DNA from: Lophium mytilinum
Taxonomy: Eukaryota > Ascomycota > Dothideomycetes > Mytilinidiales > Mytilinidiaceae
Direction of reading: 5' to 3'
NCBI GenBank assembly: GCA_010093605.1
Contig: MU004192.1
Location: 447,774-511,773 of the forward strand
DNA length: 64,000 bases
The stretch's first letter is position 1. Each line of letters starts with the position of its first letter. The notes under the pieces were generated by a model. That model had not been told where the DNA came from. It did not search any database and saw nothing but the letters and a program-made list of their open reading frames with translations. Both the position numbers and the translations under genes were made by a program. This document shows, in pieces, positions 44,522-55,670 of this stretch.

Positions 44522-45329
44522 AGTTGTAGCTGCGTGTGCGGGCGGGTATGGAGAGGAGCTGTATTGCGCGCGGCGTGGGTCAAGGAGTGCTCAAGCTGTG
44601 AGGGCAAACGCTGGGGTACGGTTGAGGAAGCTAAAGCGTGGCCATGAAGCGCGCAGTTTAGGGTATTGTGAGGGCGAGGACAATAAGAGTGCGGGTGAAG
44701 AGGCGGAGGAGGAGCGTGCCTGAGTGACGGGGTTCCATGGATGGAAAGTCAGCCTTATTTTAGATCACGTGACTCTTCAATACTCCAGGCCTCATCGCGT
44801 TCCTGATACCACTTCTTCAATAAGGAGAGTCTGGGAAGGCTACACGTAGTGCACTCAGGATTTAGCGCGATTTTGCAAGCTCATTAGGGCAATATTGCTC
44901 ACTTTGTACAGCGTATCCCTTAACCCGTTCGCATTTGGCTCTACGTTATCGATAAGGATGTTGTAGCCAATAGAAACCTTCGGGTCATGAGAACTGTAGC
45001 GAAATACTTGAGCAACACACTCTCTCTAGGGGTTTTGTACATTTACCTAGTACCTCTTGAGGTCATCTATTACGGTTTTACATGACCGGAAAAGGACATT
45101 GTCAACAGGGCTAATAGCCAAGCGGGCTACCTCAAATGGTGTCGAACGGCCATTTTATGTTCAACGGCGTTGGGTCAAGGGATACATTACTATCAAACAT
45201 CGACGAACCGCAACGCCTTCGCTATCCTACTCATGAATCATGACGCTAATCCAGTCCAAGTAACAATATCTGTACGCAAATATGCCCATACCTTGGTGGC
45301 TATCCTGGGCAGCGCCAAAATAGACGCAT
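44522..45329. other. intergenic region
   Basis: About 800 bp between the ING/PHD gene start and the 3' end of the GEN1-like gene. It contains a TCACGTGA palindrome at 44765-44772. Otherwise nothing supported. Confidence 0.5.
44765..44772. promoter_or_regulatory. TCACGTGA octamer upstream of ING/PHD gene
   Basis: Perfect E-box-type palindrome about 245 bp upstream of the ING/PHD start codon, a reasonable promoter distance. The binding factor is unknown. Confidence 0.4.
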
Positions 45330-48314
45330 CTACATCCCCGTCAAATCAACGCTTTCGATCAAACTCTCCCGCCATGCCTTCGGCTTCTTCACCTCCAACT
45401 TCTTGATTGACTGTCCAGTGGCCTGCACGGACGGAACCAAAGGCGAAGAGCCTACCCCAGCATCCTTGGCGTCCACATAGTCCCATCCACCACCGAAGCT
45501 ATCGCGAATGCGTATAGCCCGTTTCCGAATCACCTGTTGTTTCAGAGGCGAACGCGATGGTGCATGGGCACGGGGCGATCGACGCGGGAATATCGATATT
45601 CGAGGTTCAGGGCTGGCTTTCGGGGACGCAGCATCGGGAGCTGGAGGAGCTTTCATTGGCGAGGACGTGAGATCGACTGCTTCGATCTCGGGTGGAAGAG
45701 CTATGGTAGGAGGTGGTGTTGCGACAGCACTATGGCGAGGTGGTGAGCCCGCAAGGTTTACCTCCTCAATTGGCAAGTTAGGGTTGCTTGTTGATCGACG
45801 TGGTGAGCGGCGGACTGGTACTGAGGAATCTGATTTTGTGGCTGCGGAGCGTGTTGAGCGCTTGGAGGTGTTGGACGATATGGATCGCAGGGCTGGCCGG
45901 GTGGTTGGTTGAGCTTTTAGCTTTGTGCGGCGAGATGGCTTAGCGTTTGGGCTTGCCGTTGATTGAGGCTGAACGGGCGCAGGAGGAGGCGACGACGCGC
46001 AGAGATTGACTTGCTCCACGTCTTCGATAGTAGTTTCTAAATTTGGAGGGTTGATAGCTCTATTGATGAAACGACTGGTGGTTGGTGTCACACTTTGTGA
46101 AGCTCGAGAGAAAGATTCCTCCAGGGTTATTTGTCGGTTTCGGTGTGAAGTGGATGATGGGCAAAGCATAGCTGTTTGACGTTGAGTTCGGGTTGGCGTT
46201 CCAGGCCGTTGTGGAGCGGCCGCTGTCTTTCTTGTTCTTGGTTTCTTTTGTCCGAGGTCAGAGGGTGATGGGAGAACTGGGGAGCTCAATAAATCCAACT
46301 CATGTCTAGCAGAGGGCAGCTCTGGTGTCGAGGGACGGCATGGAGATGAGGAGCTATAAGTTGGCATGGTTTGAGATCGTTTTAGGGGATGTCGACGCCG
46401 TCGTTTCGTTACCGTTGAAGGAAGATCCTCCGTAATGACAGGAAGTGGCTCCTCGACCGTAGTTTGAGACGACGTGGCTCGAGAGAACTGAACGATTGGA
46501 GATGAGAGAAGATCTACAATCGTTCGTTGACTGCGGATTGGGGACTCAGGAAGAAGCGTAGGCATGTGGAAGGACGACGGAAGAGGTTGAGAAGCTATCG
46601 TCTGTGACGATGTGGCCACGGGAATGCTTCCTCCATCGCCCTGAGTCTTTCCCCTGCTTTGAGATGCAGGAATTCCAGGTTTTGTAACTTTGGTGAACTT
46701 ATCCAGGGCGCCCTTTGGCATTGTACCTTCTCTAGCCTTTCTACCTTTCGCTGCAGTTGCTTTTGGTTTCTGTGATGCTTTAGGCGCCGCCGCCTTCTTG
46801 GGTTTCCGGACGCCTTCTTCCCAGTCCTGAACTTTGAGAGGGACACCAACGCGTACAAAAGTCTCCAAAATCCACACCTTCTCCACCTTCGTGGGATCGT
46901 ATAGCGACGGCCCTCGCTTCTTAGGTGCACTCGCCTCCTCCCCATCATCAGCATCTATTGTAGGAAGCACTTCATCTTCGGAGTCGTCTTCGGGTAGCTC
47001 ATCGTCCGGGTCCTCTTTTTCTAGGTCGATATCTACGAGTTCAATAGGCGTAAAGGCAATACGAAGCTCAGTGCAATTATCAGTCGTAGCGTGGTTCCGC
47101 TTTCCATGGATGCTCTTCACAAGCTTAGCTTCTTCTTGTGATACGGTGTCTGGATCATCTGGCCTGGAGTCGGTCCCCTGTCCTCTGACACGGAGGTGCC
47201 GGACAAGAAGAGCGGGAGCTAGATTTCGAACAAACTTCTTTGCTCCACCGAGCTTAACCCAATCAAAAGCATCCCCAGTAAATTCGCGCAACCCGGGGAA
47301 ATCAAGATCTTGATCCCATTTCAGATTTCTGCGCAACTTGTCCAGTGCCGCCGTTGTGGAGATTGCGGGATGAGTGTAGTATTTAAGGATGTCCGTCCTG
47401 GGAAAGTCTTCCGGGATATCTAGCTTGGAATGCTTTCGTGTGAATAGTTTACTCTCGTTTGTGTGCAATTCGTGAGCTAGTCGGTCTCTCCAGTCTTGGA
47501 AGCCTTTAGTGTCTCCTTTACGGATGTTGCAAAGATCTTTCCCAAAGCCAGCTCTTGCTGCTTCGCAGGCGGTCTTTGGTCCACAATTCGGTATGCCTTC
47601 AGGTATATAGTCTCCCCCACTCATAAGCGCAACAAGTATCATTCCCTCACAATCAAGCCCAGACTTTCCATTCTTGGTTTTGTTCGCGTCGTAGATGTTA
47701 ACGTGGGTCGGTACTTTGCTGCTCTTAGCCTCCGGTGACCAGTTGCGCAAAGTCAAGCCACTCCCGAACATGAGCGTATCCACGTCCTCACTAAGAACAG
47801 CATCGACTATGCCTTCACGCTGAAGTAACGCGCACTCAGCCTCAGCCTCTCCCGGCGCAAGATGCATAGGAAAGCCAAACTGCTTGAGCAGTTGCTTTGC
47901 AAGGAACTCCGGGACTGACGCGACATTGTGGCCAGTGTGCTTATTCCTCTTGAATGGAGGCTTATTGGGCCCGTCGAATACGAATATCGGGTGTATAGAA
48001 TGTGATATAAGGCGTAATAGACGGTAGTAAAAGGTTCGCAGAGCTGGGTTCGTGCCACCTAGTCGCATCGCGCTATATTAGCATTGAGAACGTTGCATGA
48101 AAGTAGGAATACTACCTTTGCTTGATTGAATTTGAAAGAGCCATATGGAGATGTCGATAGCGATGCGCAACGGCCGGCCTGTTTCCTCGAACTTCTGTGC
48201 AGCGAGCTTCGATAGCGCAATTCGTTCCCCTGGCCCTATCTCTTTGTATATGCTGGAAGGTATTAGCAAGATATTGTTGCGCTAGAGTCAATGTACTCAC
48301 CCCTTGATGCCCAT
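45330..48314 (-). CDS. Holliday-junction resolvase of the GEN1/Yen1 family (XPG/Rad2 nuclease)
   Basis: Three exons: a 14-nt first exon (48314-48301, MGIKG), 48252-48116, and 48058-45330, giving about 959 residues. XPG-N includes GIYKEIGPGERIALSKLA, the metal-binding Asp in IAIDISIWLFQ, and FVFDGPNKPPFKRNK. XPG-I has the acidic cluster LAPGEAEAECALLQREGIVD and AVLSEDVDTLMFGS, then the helix-two-turn-helix GGDYIPEGIPNCGPKTACEA. A chromodomain-like region may follow near residues 290-420, and the last half is disordered and basic, ending in an RRSPRAHAPSRSP-type patch. Yen1/GEN1 cuts four-way junctions symmetrically in late mitosis and meiosis. The order and spacing of motifs separate it from FEN1 and Exo1. 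High confidence. Confidence 0.93.
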
Positions 48315-48590
48315 CGCTGCTCCACACTACGGGTCAAGATTCGAGGTTGATGATGCTTGCTTTGAAGCTGCGGGGCGACAAAGTGGAGCTCGTTGCCATG
48401 GCAGCTGGTTCGCACGAGCCGTGAATGGAGACGCCACCTCAAGAATGCCAGCCCACCATCAACACACTTTGTCCATTCATTGCATTTGCTTTCTTTTTTG
48501 CATTCAATAACACTGCTATCTCGACAACCGCGCATCCTACTTCCATAATCCTTCTGGCACCCCAATTATCGCGCCCTCAAGTCCGCTAGG
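48315..48590. promoter_or_regulatory. short bidirectional promoter
   Basis: Only 276 bp separate the start codon of the GEN1-like nuclease (-) from that of the AT-hook protein (+). Both promoters must lie here, so co-expression is possible. Confidence 0.6.
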
Positions 48591-51500
48591 ATGGCGTCCG
48601 GAGTCCCCGCCGTCTCGGACGACGAATTCGGCGTCGACAGCTATGCAGAATCATCCCCAGACCCTCTTGCACTCTCATGGACCGAGTCGAGGCGACCGAC
48701 GAGAACTCGCGCGACTTCGAAACAGCCGCCGCGCAAGACGCCCCTCCGAGCAGGCTCCCCAAATAAACAGACACAAACAATCAACGCGACCTTAAGCTCG
48801 CCTTCAAAGTCCATGATTATGAGCACCGGTAAAGCAGGTGGAGTAGCCAGCCCGTGGAAGGTCAAGGTCACAGTGGAGGCAGTGCCAGAGCAGGAATCGG
48901 ACTCAGAGAACGTTGGATATGGCTCACCCAGTCACGGACGGACAACAAGCGGGAGAACTACCACCATCCCTCTGAAAGATGCCGACGCGTCGTCTCCTAC
49001 TCGGCGAAGAGGTCCCGGCCGACCGAGGAAGTCAATCGGCTCATCGCCCACAAAAGCAAAGCGGAGTGCGACACACGTTCGGAAGAAACCTAAGGCGAGG
49101 AAATCGACCATTGGCGTCGCGGACATGAGCATCGCCGATATATCAGCCGATAACATAAAGGAGGAACCTAAGAGACGACCGGGGAGGCCGAAGAAGAGCG
49201 TTCAGCCCGAAGTGAATATGTCAAGTGCGGAAACAACGGGCGATCATACACAAGACGAGACACAAGACGAAGGCTTCGTGGATATCAGGCGCCCGCAGTT
49301 ATCAAGGACCAAAACAGTGCCTGTTCGCTTTTCTTCATCAGAGCTGGGAACCCCGGGACCAACTCAGGAACATCGGCCCGGTCAACGCCTGGCGAGGCGC
49401 GGAACGCCCGTGAGATTCGGTGGCCAACACGAAGATACATCTCTTTTGGCACTGCCGAAGACTAGAGGGACGCCTTCAGTCGCCCCTAAATCAGTCAAAA
49501 CCCGCAAAGGCACCCCCGTTCGACCAGGTGGGTCCCACAGCAGTTACAAGCCTAGTACTGCATCCGAGAGTGGCTCGCAGATACAGAGAACGACAACATC
49601 CGAGAGCGAAGGCGATTCACTTTACAATTCTGGAGGGAGATCAGAGTATGGCACGACCTCCCGTTCTGATGCTGGATCGCTTTACAAGCCGACATCTGCA
49701 TCTGAAAGTGGATCGCAATACAAACTCGCCTCCTTGTCTTCTGGAAGTGACCACGAAGACACGCCTCCGGGATCGGACGACGGAAACGATGCCGATATGT
49801 GGAGGGGAATGGTGGCTCGGGGCCTACAACATGGAGAAAATAAAGAACAGCCCATTCAAATCGAACCCGAAGCTGAGAGCGACGATATGTACGATGCGGA
49901 GGGAGACGAGGATCAAGATGCAGATGCCGATGCCGATTACGACTTCGAAAATGTGGATCACACCCTCGCTGGAATTCACACTACTATAATGGAGAACGAA
50001 AACTTCACCATGGTCTCCATTGATTCCCTACCTAGCTATCAAGCTATGAGCACCGAGCGAGCTGGCAGATTGACGTCGAGAACGGTGCAGAGCGCAATTG
50101 GGAAGAGAGGGTTCTTGGACACACCAGTGCAAAGGTCTGATCGCAAGTCCTACGAAGAACCTTCACAGGTTTCGATTCCATACATATCTTCCACCGGCCT
50201 CACCCCTTCGCATATAGAGTTTCCTGCGCGAGTCGTCGCCAAGCCTCGAGGAGGCACCCCAGCTATGGCTACTAAGACGCCATCGGTCCCACCGCGCATC
50301 GAAGTATCACAATCCTCTCCGAGGAAGACCCCAACACCAAAGATTGCAAGAGCAGTCAAAGCTGGATTTGCTTTACAGGGCCTTGTTGACCCAGTTCAAG
50401 AACCATCATCAAAAAATTCCCCCGATGTCCCTGCGGTGAAAGAGAAGAGCCACCTCGATAACCTGTTCAATGGTTTTGGTGAAGGGACAAGGCGAGAGTT
50501 GCGGGCCGACTTTCGCCTTGGAGAAAAGATTGCCGAGATGTCTCAGGAATTGGAGAATAAGTCAACGCCAGCTTCAGCGAGCAGTTTCAAAGTCCCGCAA
50601 GTCACAATGACCGATCAAGATGTCTTTAGAAGCTCTAGCTTGAAACCGAGACCTGCTCAAAGGCTTGATCCTCGCCTTCCCACTCCGGATGAGAGGGATC
50701 AGTATTCGCTGTCCATCCCTTCTTCGAAAGTCGCAAGTCCGGAAGTCACATATCCCGATATAGCAGCTCGCGCACAGCAGACTCATCTCGCAAGCCCAGC
50801 TAGAAGCGAAGACGAAATGAGTTGGCGGGTAGACACACCCCCAGTGGTGAAATCCGTTAATCCGCATAGCCAGGGACTGCATCAATACTTAGACGCCATG
50901 GACGCCGCTAATCCCAAGACTCCCGAAGCGATTGTCGTAGATGAAGAAGTCAACGAGGATGAGCCATCAGACATATGGGAAGAGGAAGCAAGCCGCTCGT
51001 CCGATCTACCAACATTGCCAAAGGCACGAACGGCCACGCATAAGAAAGCAGACATCCAGGAACTACTCATGGCGGATGGGAATGTCTTCCCACCTGCCCG
51101 TGGAAAAATACCCAAGACCTGGCGTAGAAAGAGCTCAAGTGACTTTCATTACAGTGACGAAGTGGAAGTCGAGATAGAAGAGGTTACTGCTCCTGCTGTG
51201 CCGCGTGCTGACCAGAGTGCCTCTGCGCGATCGAGTAAGGGCAAAGGAAAGGCACAGGAAGTCTCGCCTCGCGTAGAATACGACGAGCAAGAAGACAGCG
51301 AAAGCAGCGACGACACCGGGATGTTCTGGGAGAGCAACCTCCCTGCCGTCTACAACAAATCGACATCGCTCGAAGAACAAACAAGCAAATTGGACCTTAC
51401 TATGCTTCTTGGTGGCGACAGCAGCCCTGCAAAAGAAAACTCGGTGGCGACTGCCGACCGTAGCTCTGTTGCTCAAAAAGTCCCCCCACGAATTGCTCAG

Positions 51501-52520
51501 CTGCAAGCCCCACCTTATAAAGGTAGCCCGCTAAAGCAGCAACTCAGATCAGAGGATCTGGAATCAGAGAGGGGTCTTCGCAGTAGCCTAGCAAGCTCTC
51601 GGAATGCACAGAGCTTTATCGGTGTGGAAGGCAAAAGCAGCACAAGCTCCGATGTTCGTCAGTTGAGAGTGGAGGCGGAGGCACGATCGTATCAACCACG
51701 CAGCCGTACTCTGCATGGGATCGAGGAAGTCACTGAACACCCGCAACGATCCGTACCGGATTCCTCGTTCCCGTCTTCGCCGCCTGAGGTCGTGAATCAG
51801 CAAGGCGTCGAACGAAGCGTCCTATCCCCGAAGCGCGCCTACCCACCGCTGTTCGATGATTCAACCACTCAGTCTCCAAAAAAGAGAGTGGCTAGAGCCG
51901 TAGCACCCGAACCGAGAGTTTCTAGGGCTGCCCTATCAGTATCAGGTTCAACGGAGCCTTCGAAGGCACAAACTGGACTCTTCTCGCGTCTGACTACTAC
52001 TCTTTGGGCCGCTGTTACCCCGGCTGCTCCACCACCCCCACATCCGACACTTCTCAGATTCTCCCCTCTCCCCCGCGTTCAGCCATGGACAAGAACGCAT
52101 TACAAGACCCTCGATGTTCTCTTCCAGATCCACAAGCGCAGGCCAACGTCTTTTGCCCCCGCTTCCCCCTCGAACATCAACAACGCACTCCTGGAAAGCA
52201 TCCCAGACCGGAAGAAGTTCTTAGGCGCGGTGTACTCGAATTGGGGATACAATGTCACAATGACGGAGCAGTACCTGGTGCTAGCGGCCGCCTTCTGTCA
52301 GCTGTTGACATTGGCGGATATTAAGGAGTACGAGCGGACGACGGGGAAGGAGATTGACCGTGGGGATGTTGACCCTGGCCCAGATGGCGAGGTGATTGGG
52401 TTTGAGGCAGTAGTGAGGAGGCTGTTCAGTGTGGTTTCTGGAGAAGACGTCAGAAGAGATGAGAAGCTGGGCAAGGTCATTCGGCGGGACGCTGGGTTTT
52501 CGGTGACGTGGGGTTGTTGA
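48591..52520 (+). CDS. large AT-hook DNA-binding protein with conserved C-terminal domain
   Basis: An intronless frame of 1309 residues. Two AT-hooks are visible in the first 220 residues: RRRGPGRPRKSIG and KRRPGRPKKSVQ. A repeat-rich Ser/Gly region follows (YKPSTASESGSQ, YKPTSASESGSQ), then an acidic run (DAEGDEDQDADADADYDFEN) and a long disordered region. The last about 190 residues are ordered and resemble a C-terminal block I recall from fungal proteins annotated as AT DNA-binding: LPRVQPWTRTHYKTLDVLFQ, FLGAVYSNWGYNVTMTEQYL and GFEAVVRRLFSVVSGEDVRRD. A nuclear, chromatin-associated role is likely and the precise function unknown. It is head-to-head with the GEN1-like gene. Confidence 0.8.
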   Translation: MASGVPAVSDDEFGVDSYAESSPDPLALSWTESRRPTRTRATSKQPPRKTPLRAGSPNKQTQTINATLSSPSKSMIMSTGKAGGVASPWKVKVTVEAVPEQESDSENVGYGSPSHGRTTSGRTTTIPLKDADASSPTRRRGPGRPRKSIGSSPTKAKRSATHVRKKPKARKSTIGVADMSIADISADNIKEEPKRRPGRPKKSVQPEVNMSSAETTGDHTQDETQDEGFVDIRRPQLSRTKTVPVRFSSSELGTPGPTQEHRPGQRLARRGTPVRFGGQHEDTSLLALPKTRGTPSVAPKSVKTRKGTPVRPGGSHSSYKPSTASESGSQIQRTTTSESEGDSLYNSGGRSEYGTTSRSDAGSLYKPTSASESGSQYKLASLSSGSDHEDTPPGSDDGNDADMWRGMVARGLQHGENKEQPIQIEPEAESDDMYDAEGDEDQDADADADYDFENVDHTLAGIHTTIMENENFTMVSIDSLPSYQAMSTERAGRLTSRTVQSAIGKRGFLDTPVQRSDRKSYEEPSQVSIPYISSTGLTPSHIEFPARVVAKPRGGTPAMATKTPSVPPRIEVSQSSPRKTPTPKIARAVKAGFALQGLVDPVQEPSSKNSPDVPAVKEKSHLDNLFNGFGEGTRRELRADFRLGEKIAEMSQELENKSTPASASSFKVPQVTMTDQDVFRSSSLKPRPAQRLDPRLPTPDERDQYSLSIPSSKVASPEVTYPDIAARAQQTHLASPARSEDEMSWRVDTPPVVKSVNPHSQGLHQYLDAMDAANPKTPEAIVVDEEVNEDEPSDIWEEEASRSSDLPTLPKARTATHKKADIQELLMADGNVFPPARGKIPKTWRRKSSSDFHYSDEVEVEIEEVTAPAVPRADQSASARSSKGKGKAQEVSPRVEYDEQEDSESSDDTGMFWESNLPAVYNKSTSLEEQTSKLDLTMLLGGDSSPAKENSVATADRSSVAQKVPPRIAQLQAPPYKGSPLKQQLRSEDLESERGLRSSLASSRNAQSFIGVEGKSSTSSDVRQLRVEAEARSYQPRSRTLHGIEEVTEHPQRSVPDSSFPSSPPEVVNQQGVERSVLSPKRAYPPLFDDSTTQSPKKRVARAVAPEPRVSRAALSVSGSTEPSKAQTGLFSRLTTTLWAAVTPAAPPPPHPTLLRFSPLPRVQPWTRTHYKTLDVLFQIHKRRPTSFAPASPSNINNALLESIPDRKKFLGAVYSNWGYNVTMTEQYLVLAAAFCQLLTLADIKEYERTTGKEIDRGDVDPGPDGEVIGFEAVVRRLFSVVSGEDVRRDEKLGKVIRRDAGFSVTWGC

Positions 52521-52925
52521 GTGCTTGTTTGTGGCGTATGTGAGGTTGTGTTAGGTCTGAGATGAGTTTTATGATGTGATGATTCTGCGTGGAGGAAACT
52601 ATGTGTTATGTTGCTGGGTCTGGAGTTGGAGTGGCTTTGCGAATGATACCAGTCTGTACCTTTTCGGGTTTCCCTTCGTCGATCAATATTGCGTATTTCT
52701 ATGATTCTAGCTCGGAGGCACCACCATGCATCTGAACTATTTTACCACGGACCTAGATTCCTCAGTTGGACAGACTTGAGCATAACAAGGTACAACTAAA
52801 TGGGAGATAAATTGACCAATGGGAGGAAAGGGCTTAGCACTGGGTCTAAGCGCCCTGCGCGCCTCACCTGCAGCCTTTCCTTCAACACTCTTCCTCACCT
52901 CTCCTTCCTTCAGACTACAGCAGCT
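52521..52925. other. tandem intergenic region
   Basis: The 3' flank of the AT-hook gene and the promoter of the F-box gene. An in-frame upstream ATG at 52800 would add 42 residues to the F-box protein, but that extension has no domain. Confidence 0.5.
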
Positions 52926-54578
52926 ATGGCGAGCCTATCGACTATGCCAGTAGACATATACTTGCACATGCTGAAGTTCCTCCGAACGCCTGACCTCTAT
53001 TCTCTCAACCTAGTGTGCAAGCCCCTACGTGAACTAACGGAGCCAGCGCTCTACCGCACCATTCACCTCTCCTGGCGCGATTTGACGGAAATTGAGTCAA
53101 CCGATGCAAGGTGGAACGACAAAGGGCGTAGATTACTACGAAACGTAAAATCAGGACCGTTCCGTCTGCTAAGGTCGATTCTGGGTCGTCCAGAACTGGC
53201 TAGCCTGGTCCGGAGCATCCAGTTCACCTTTGACGACAGATCCAGTGACGTGGACCATCACCGACTGAACACTAGGAGTCGTCGGAGACATTCTTATGAC
53301 AGACCACCGTCTTGGAGGGACTTCAAAGCCCTCAATGAAGTCGTGCTCAAGGAGGATCTACTAGACAAAATTATGTGGAGGACTGAATTATCCCAAGGGG
53401 CTATAGACGCTTACGTTGCGCTGTTGCTTCATCATCTTCACAATCTGGAATATTTAAATCTTGGTACTGGCTTCTTGCGCGCTTCTTCCTTCACAGACTT
53501 GACGATGAGGCACAACCTCATATGGAATCCAGAGGCGAGTTCCCTTAGGCCTTTCAAAAGCATCAAACACATTGTCTACAATGCGGAACAGCCGGGGAGC
53601 AATCACCCGCCTACCATCGATGATTATCCTACCATGGTCGCTCTGTTCTACCTCCCATCCGTCGAAACTATGGAGATTGCGTTACCGGATTGTAGTGGAA
53701 TCCCAAAGAGTGCAACAGGGAGAATAGCTTCGACACTGAGAGTATTAATTGTTCATCGGGCCTTGGTGAGGGCACTGACGCTGGAAAGAGTTTTAAGTTT
53801 TGCACCGAACCTTACCTCGTTGATATTGGAGCTTTCGTACCTGGGACAGGGACCGCTCTCCTTGCATGACGGCCCTGAAAATATTAACTGCCCTGAGGTC
53901 TGGCATGTGTTGTTGCGTTTGGAGCCATCGCTCGAGTGTTTGGTACTGTATGTAATACCATGCATGCCACAAGAAAATCGGCAGATTCATCTGATGCCCC
54001 CGCTCCCACAACCACCACAACAACCACATTGGGCAGCATTCATCTCACATTTTGGCTCGCTGCGGGGATTCAAAAAGCTAAAGAAGCTTGACGTTCCGCT
54101 GATCATGCTCCTTGGAGGCCATGAGCTTCGCTATCAAGAACCGACGATACTTGCTGAGTGCCTGCCAACAAACCTAGAAGACCTCTCTCTAAGCTACACG
54201 GAGGATACATTTACGAAGTTTGACAACTACATTGTACACAACTTCCATCTGCATCTTTCAAACTACCTCCAGCAGTCCCGCGAACTCAGTTCCTCGCTTC
54301 TCTCGATCACGGTCAAGCTGGGAGAATGGGATTCCGCACAGAGAAGTTTGATAGGAATATCGGCTCTGGCAGACCTGTGCGAGTGGTTCGGAGTGGCTTT
54401 GCGAGTCATTCAAAACGTGGCTGATACGAGGTACTCGAATGGTGATGATATGGTGAGAAAGGAGACTCTATTCGATCCGCTAGAGCCAGCGCCCGGGCCT
54501 ACAGTTTCGTACAAGTGGAGGACATTCCTTGAACATGGGCCGCGACCAGTCAGAACACCTCCCGCAAATACGCGATGA
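52926..54578 (+). CDS. F-box protein with long leucine-rich C-terminus
   Basis: An intronless frame. The ATG at 52926 gives 550 residues, and an in-frame ATG at 52800 would give 592. The F-box starts right after the inner ATG: TMPVDIYLHMLKFLRTPDLY then SLNLVCKPLRELTEPALY. The remainder has spaced leucine-rich strands (LEYLNLGTGFLRASSF, LTSLILELSYLG, LECLVLYVIPC, LEDLSLSYTEDTF), suggesting a solenoid for substrate binding. Expected role: substrate adaptor of an SCF ubiquitin ligase. It is not obviously a duplicate of the F-box gene at 40-42 kb. Confidence 0.85.
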   Translation: MASLSTMPVDIYLHMLKFLRTPDLYSLNLVCKPLRELTEPALYRTIHLSWRDLTEIESTDARWNDKGRRLLRNVKSGPFRLLRSILGRPELASLVRSIQFTFDDRSSDVDHHRLNTRSRRRHSYDRPPSWRDFKALNEVVLKEDLLDKIMWRTELSQGAIDAYVALLLHHLHNLEYLNLGTGFLRASSFTDLTMRHNLIWNPEASSLRPFKSIKHIVYNAEQPGSNHPPTIDDYPTMVALFYLPSVETMEIALPDCSGIPKSATGRIASTLRVLIVHRALVRALTLERVLSFAPNLTSLILELSYLGQGPLSLHDGPENINCPEVWHVLLRLEPSLECLVLYVIPCMPQENRQIHLMPPLPQPPQQPHWAAFISHFGSLRGFKKLKKLDVPLIMLLGGHELRYQEPTILAECLPTNLEDLSLSYTEDTFTKFDNYIVHNFHLHLSNYLQQSRELSSSLLSITVKLGEWDSAQRSLIGISALADLCEWFGVALRVIQNVADTRYSNGDDMVRKETLFDPLEPAPGPTVSYKWRTFLEHGPRPVRTPPANTR

Positions 54579-55670
54579 TCATGCTGCAATTGGACCTCTC
54601 GAATCTGTGGTACTTCGCACATAGGCAGCCATAAACGAGCGCTCTACGAGGTGACCACTGGACGACTATGTAATGGAACAGGCTATTAGGAGCTCCTCGC
54701 CCCGTGTCAACTAATATCTGATTCCCCCGGCTGATGGATGCTCTTGCGAAGCTTTTGGTGGCCGCTGGGACCCCGGCCAAGCTCTCATCAGCTTAGAAAC
54801 GGGACCACTTCTCCAGGTTGTAATACCCCTGTCTAATCTACATACTGCACGGTCATTTCTCCTACCCTGGTCTACACGATGTAGTATTCCGGCTCTTAGG
54901 GAACCTTCAAATCAGCTAGTTGGTAGTGTAGTGAATAGTAGGATATCAAAGCCTAAACGCAGTGCAGGATGCAATACCCGAAAGCGCAGCACTTCCGTTC
55001 CGTCACCCGCATAAGCGAAGGATGAGTGACGAAGCCGTTTGGGCGCACACTCCGCAGATCTGGTGGCGTGTGGTGGTGGGAGAGGAGGCGGGGAAACGCA
55101 ACGATGGCGGAGCGTGCCTGGCGCCGTCTTCTCCACATTTTAAATTCGACCTCGCATCCTTACCTCGCCCGACCAAGGTCGACTCCTGGTCGTCTTTTCT
55201 TCCGCGAATGACGGCCAAATGTGCTCCTTCGCGTGTCAAGTTGCCAGTGCTTAGGCCGTCCATCGGCGAACCATGGAGCAGCAGCGCGCGCCTGGAGGAG
55301 CTCTCGGTGAATGTATTCCCGCTGCCTCATCCAGCGCCGTGCCGAAAATCTGACATGCAAACCCCACCTCGCGCGTGCATCAGCTGCTCAATTACCTCAA
55401 TGACCGACCGGCCTGTAGGTTCGTCATCGCCGGCCGTGTCCCTGGCACTCTGCTAGGCGGAGCCGTGGAACTGGCTGCGGGGAGAGCCCTCGTTCAACGT
55501 TGCCCCGGTGCTCTCACGGGCTAGCGCCAGAGTTGCATTCACTCATCGAATCATGGTCATGGGACTTGGGGACGACCGACGTAAATAAACACCTCACTGG
55601 CCGCCTGCCACGAACCACAATCTCTCTTCTCCACCGACAACCCCAAAGCTTCCACCACCCCCCTGCCAAT
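54579..55670. other. intergenic region
   Basis: About 1.1 kb. Overlapping open frames of up to 164 codons at 54.96-55.46 kb on both strands show no domain and no splice partners. A TATA-like TAAATAAA occurs about 85 nt upstream of the aldose epimerase start. Confidence 0.5.

Noticed and set aside
54962-55456. 164-codon open frame on the plus strand with overlapping frames on the minus strand
   Set aside because: All frames look equally non-coding, with no recognisable domain or signal peptide.
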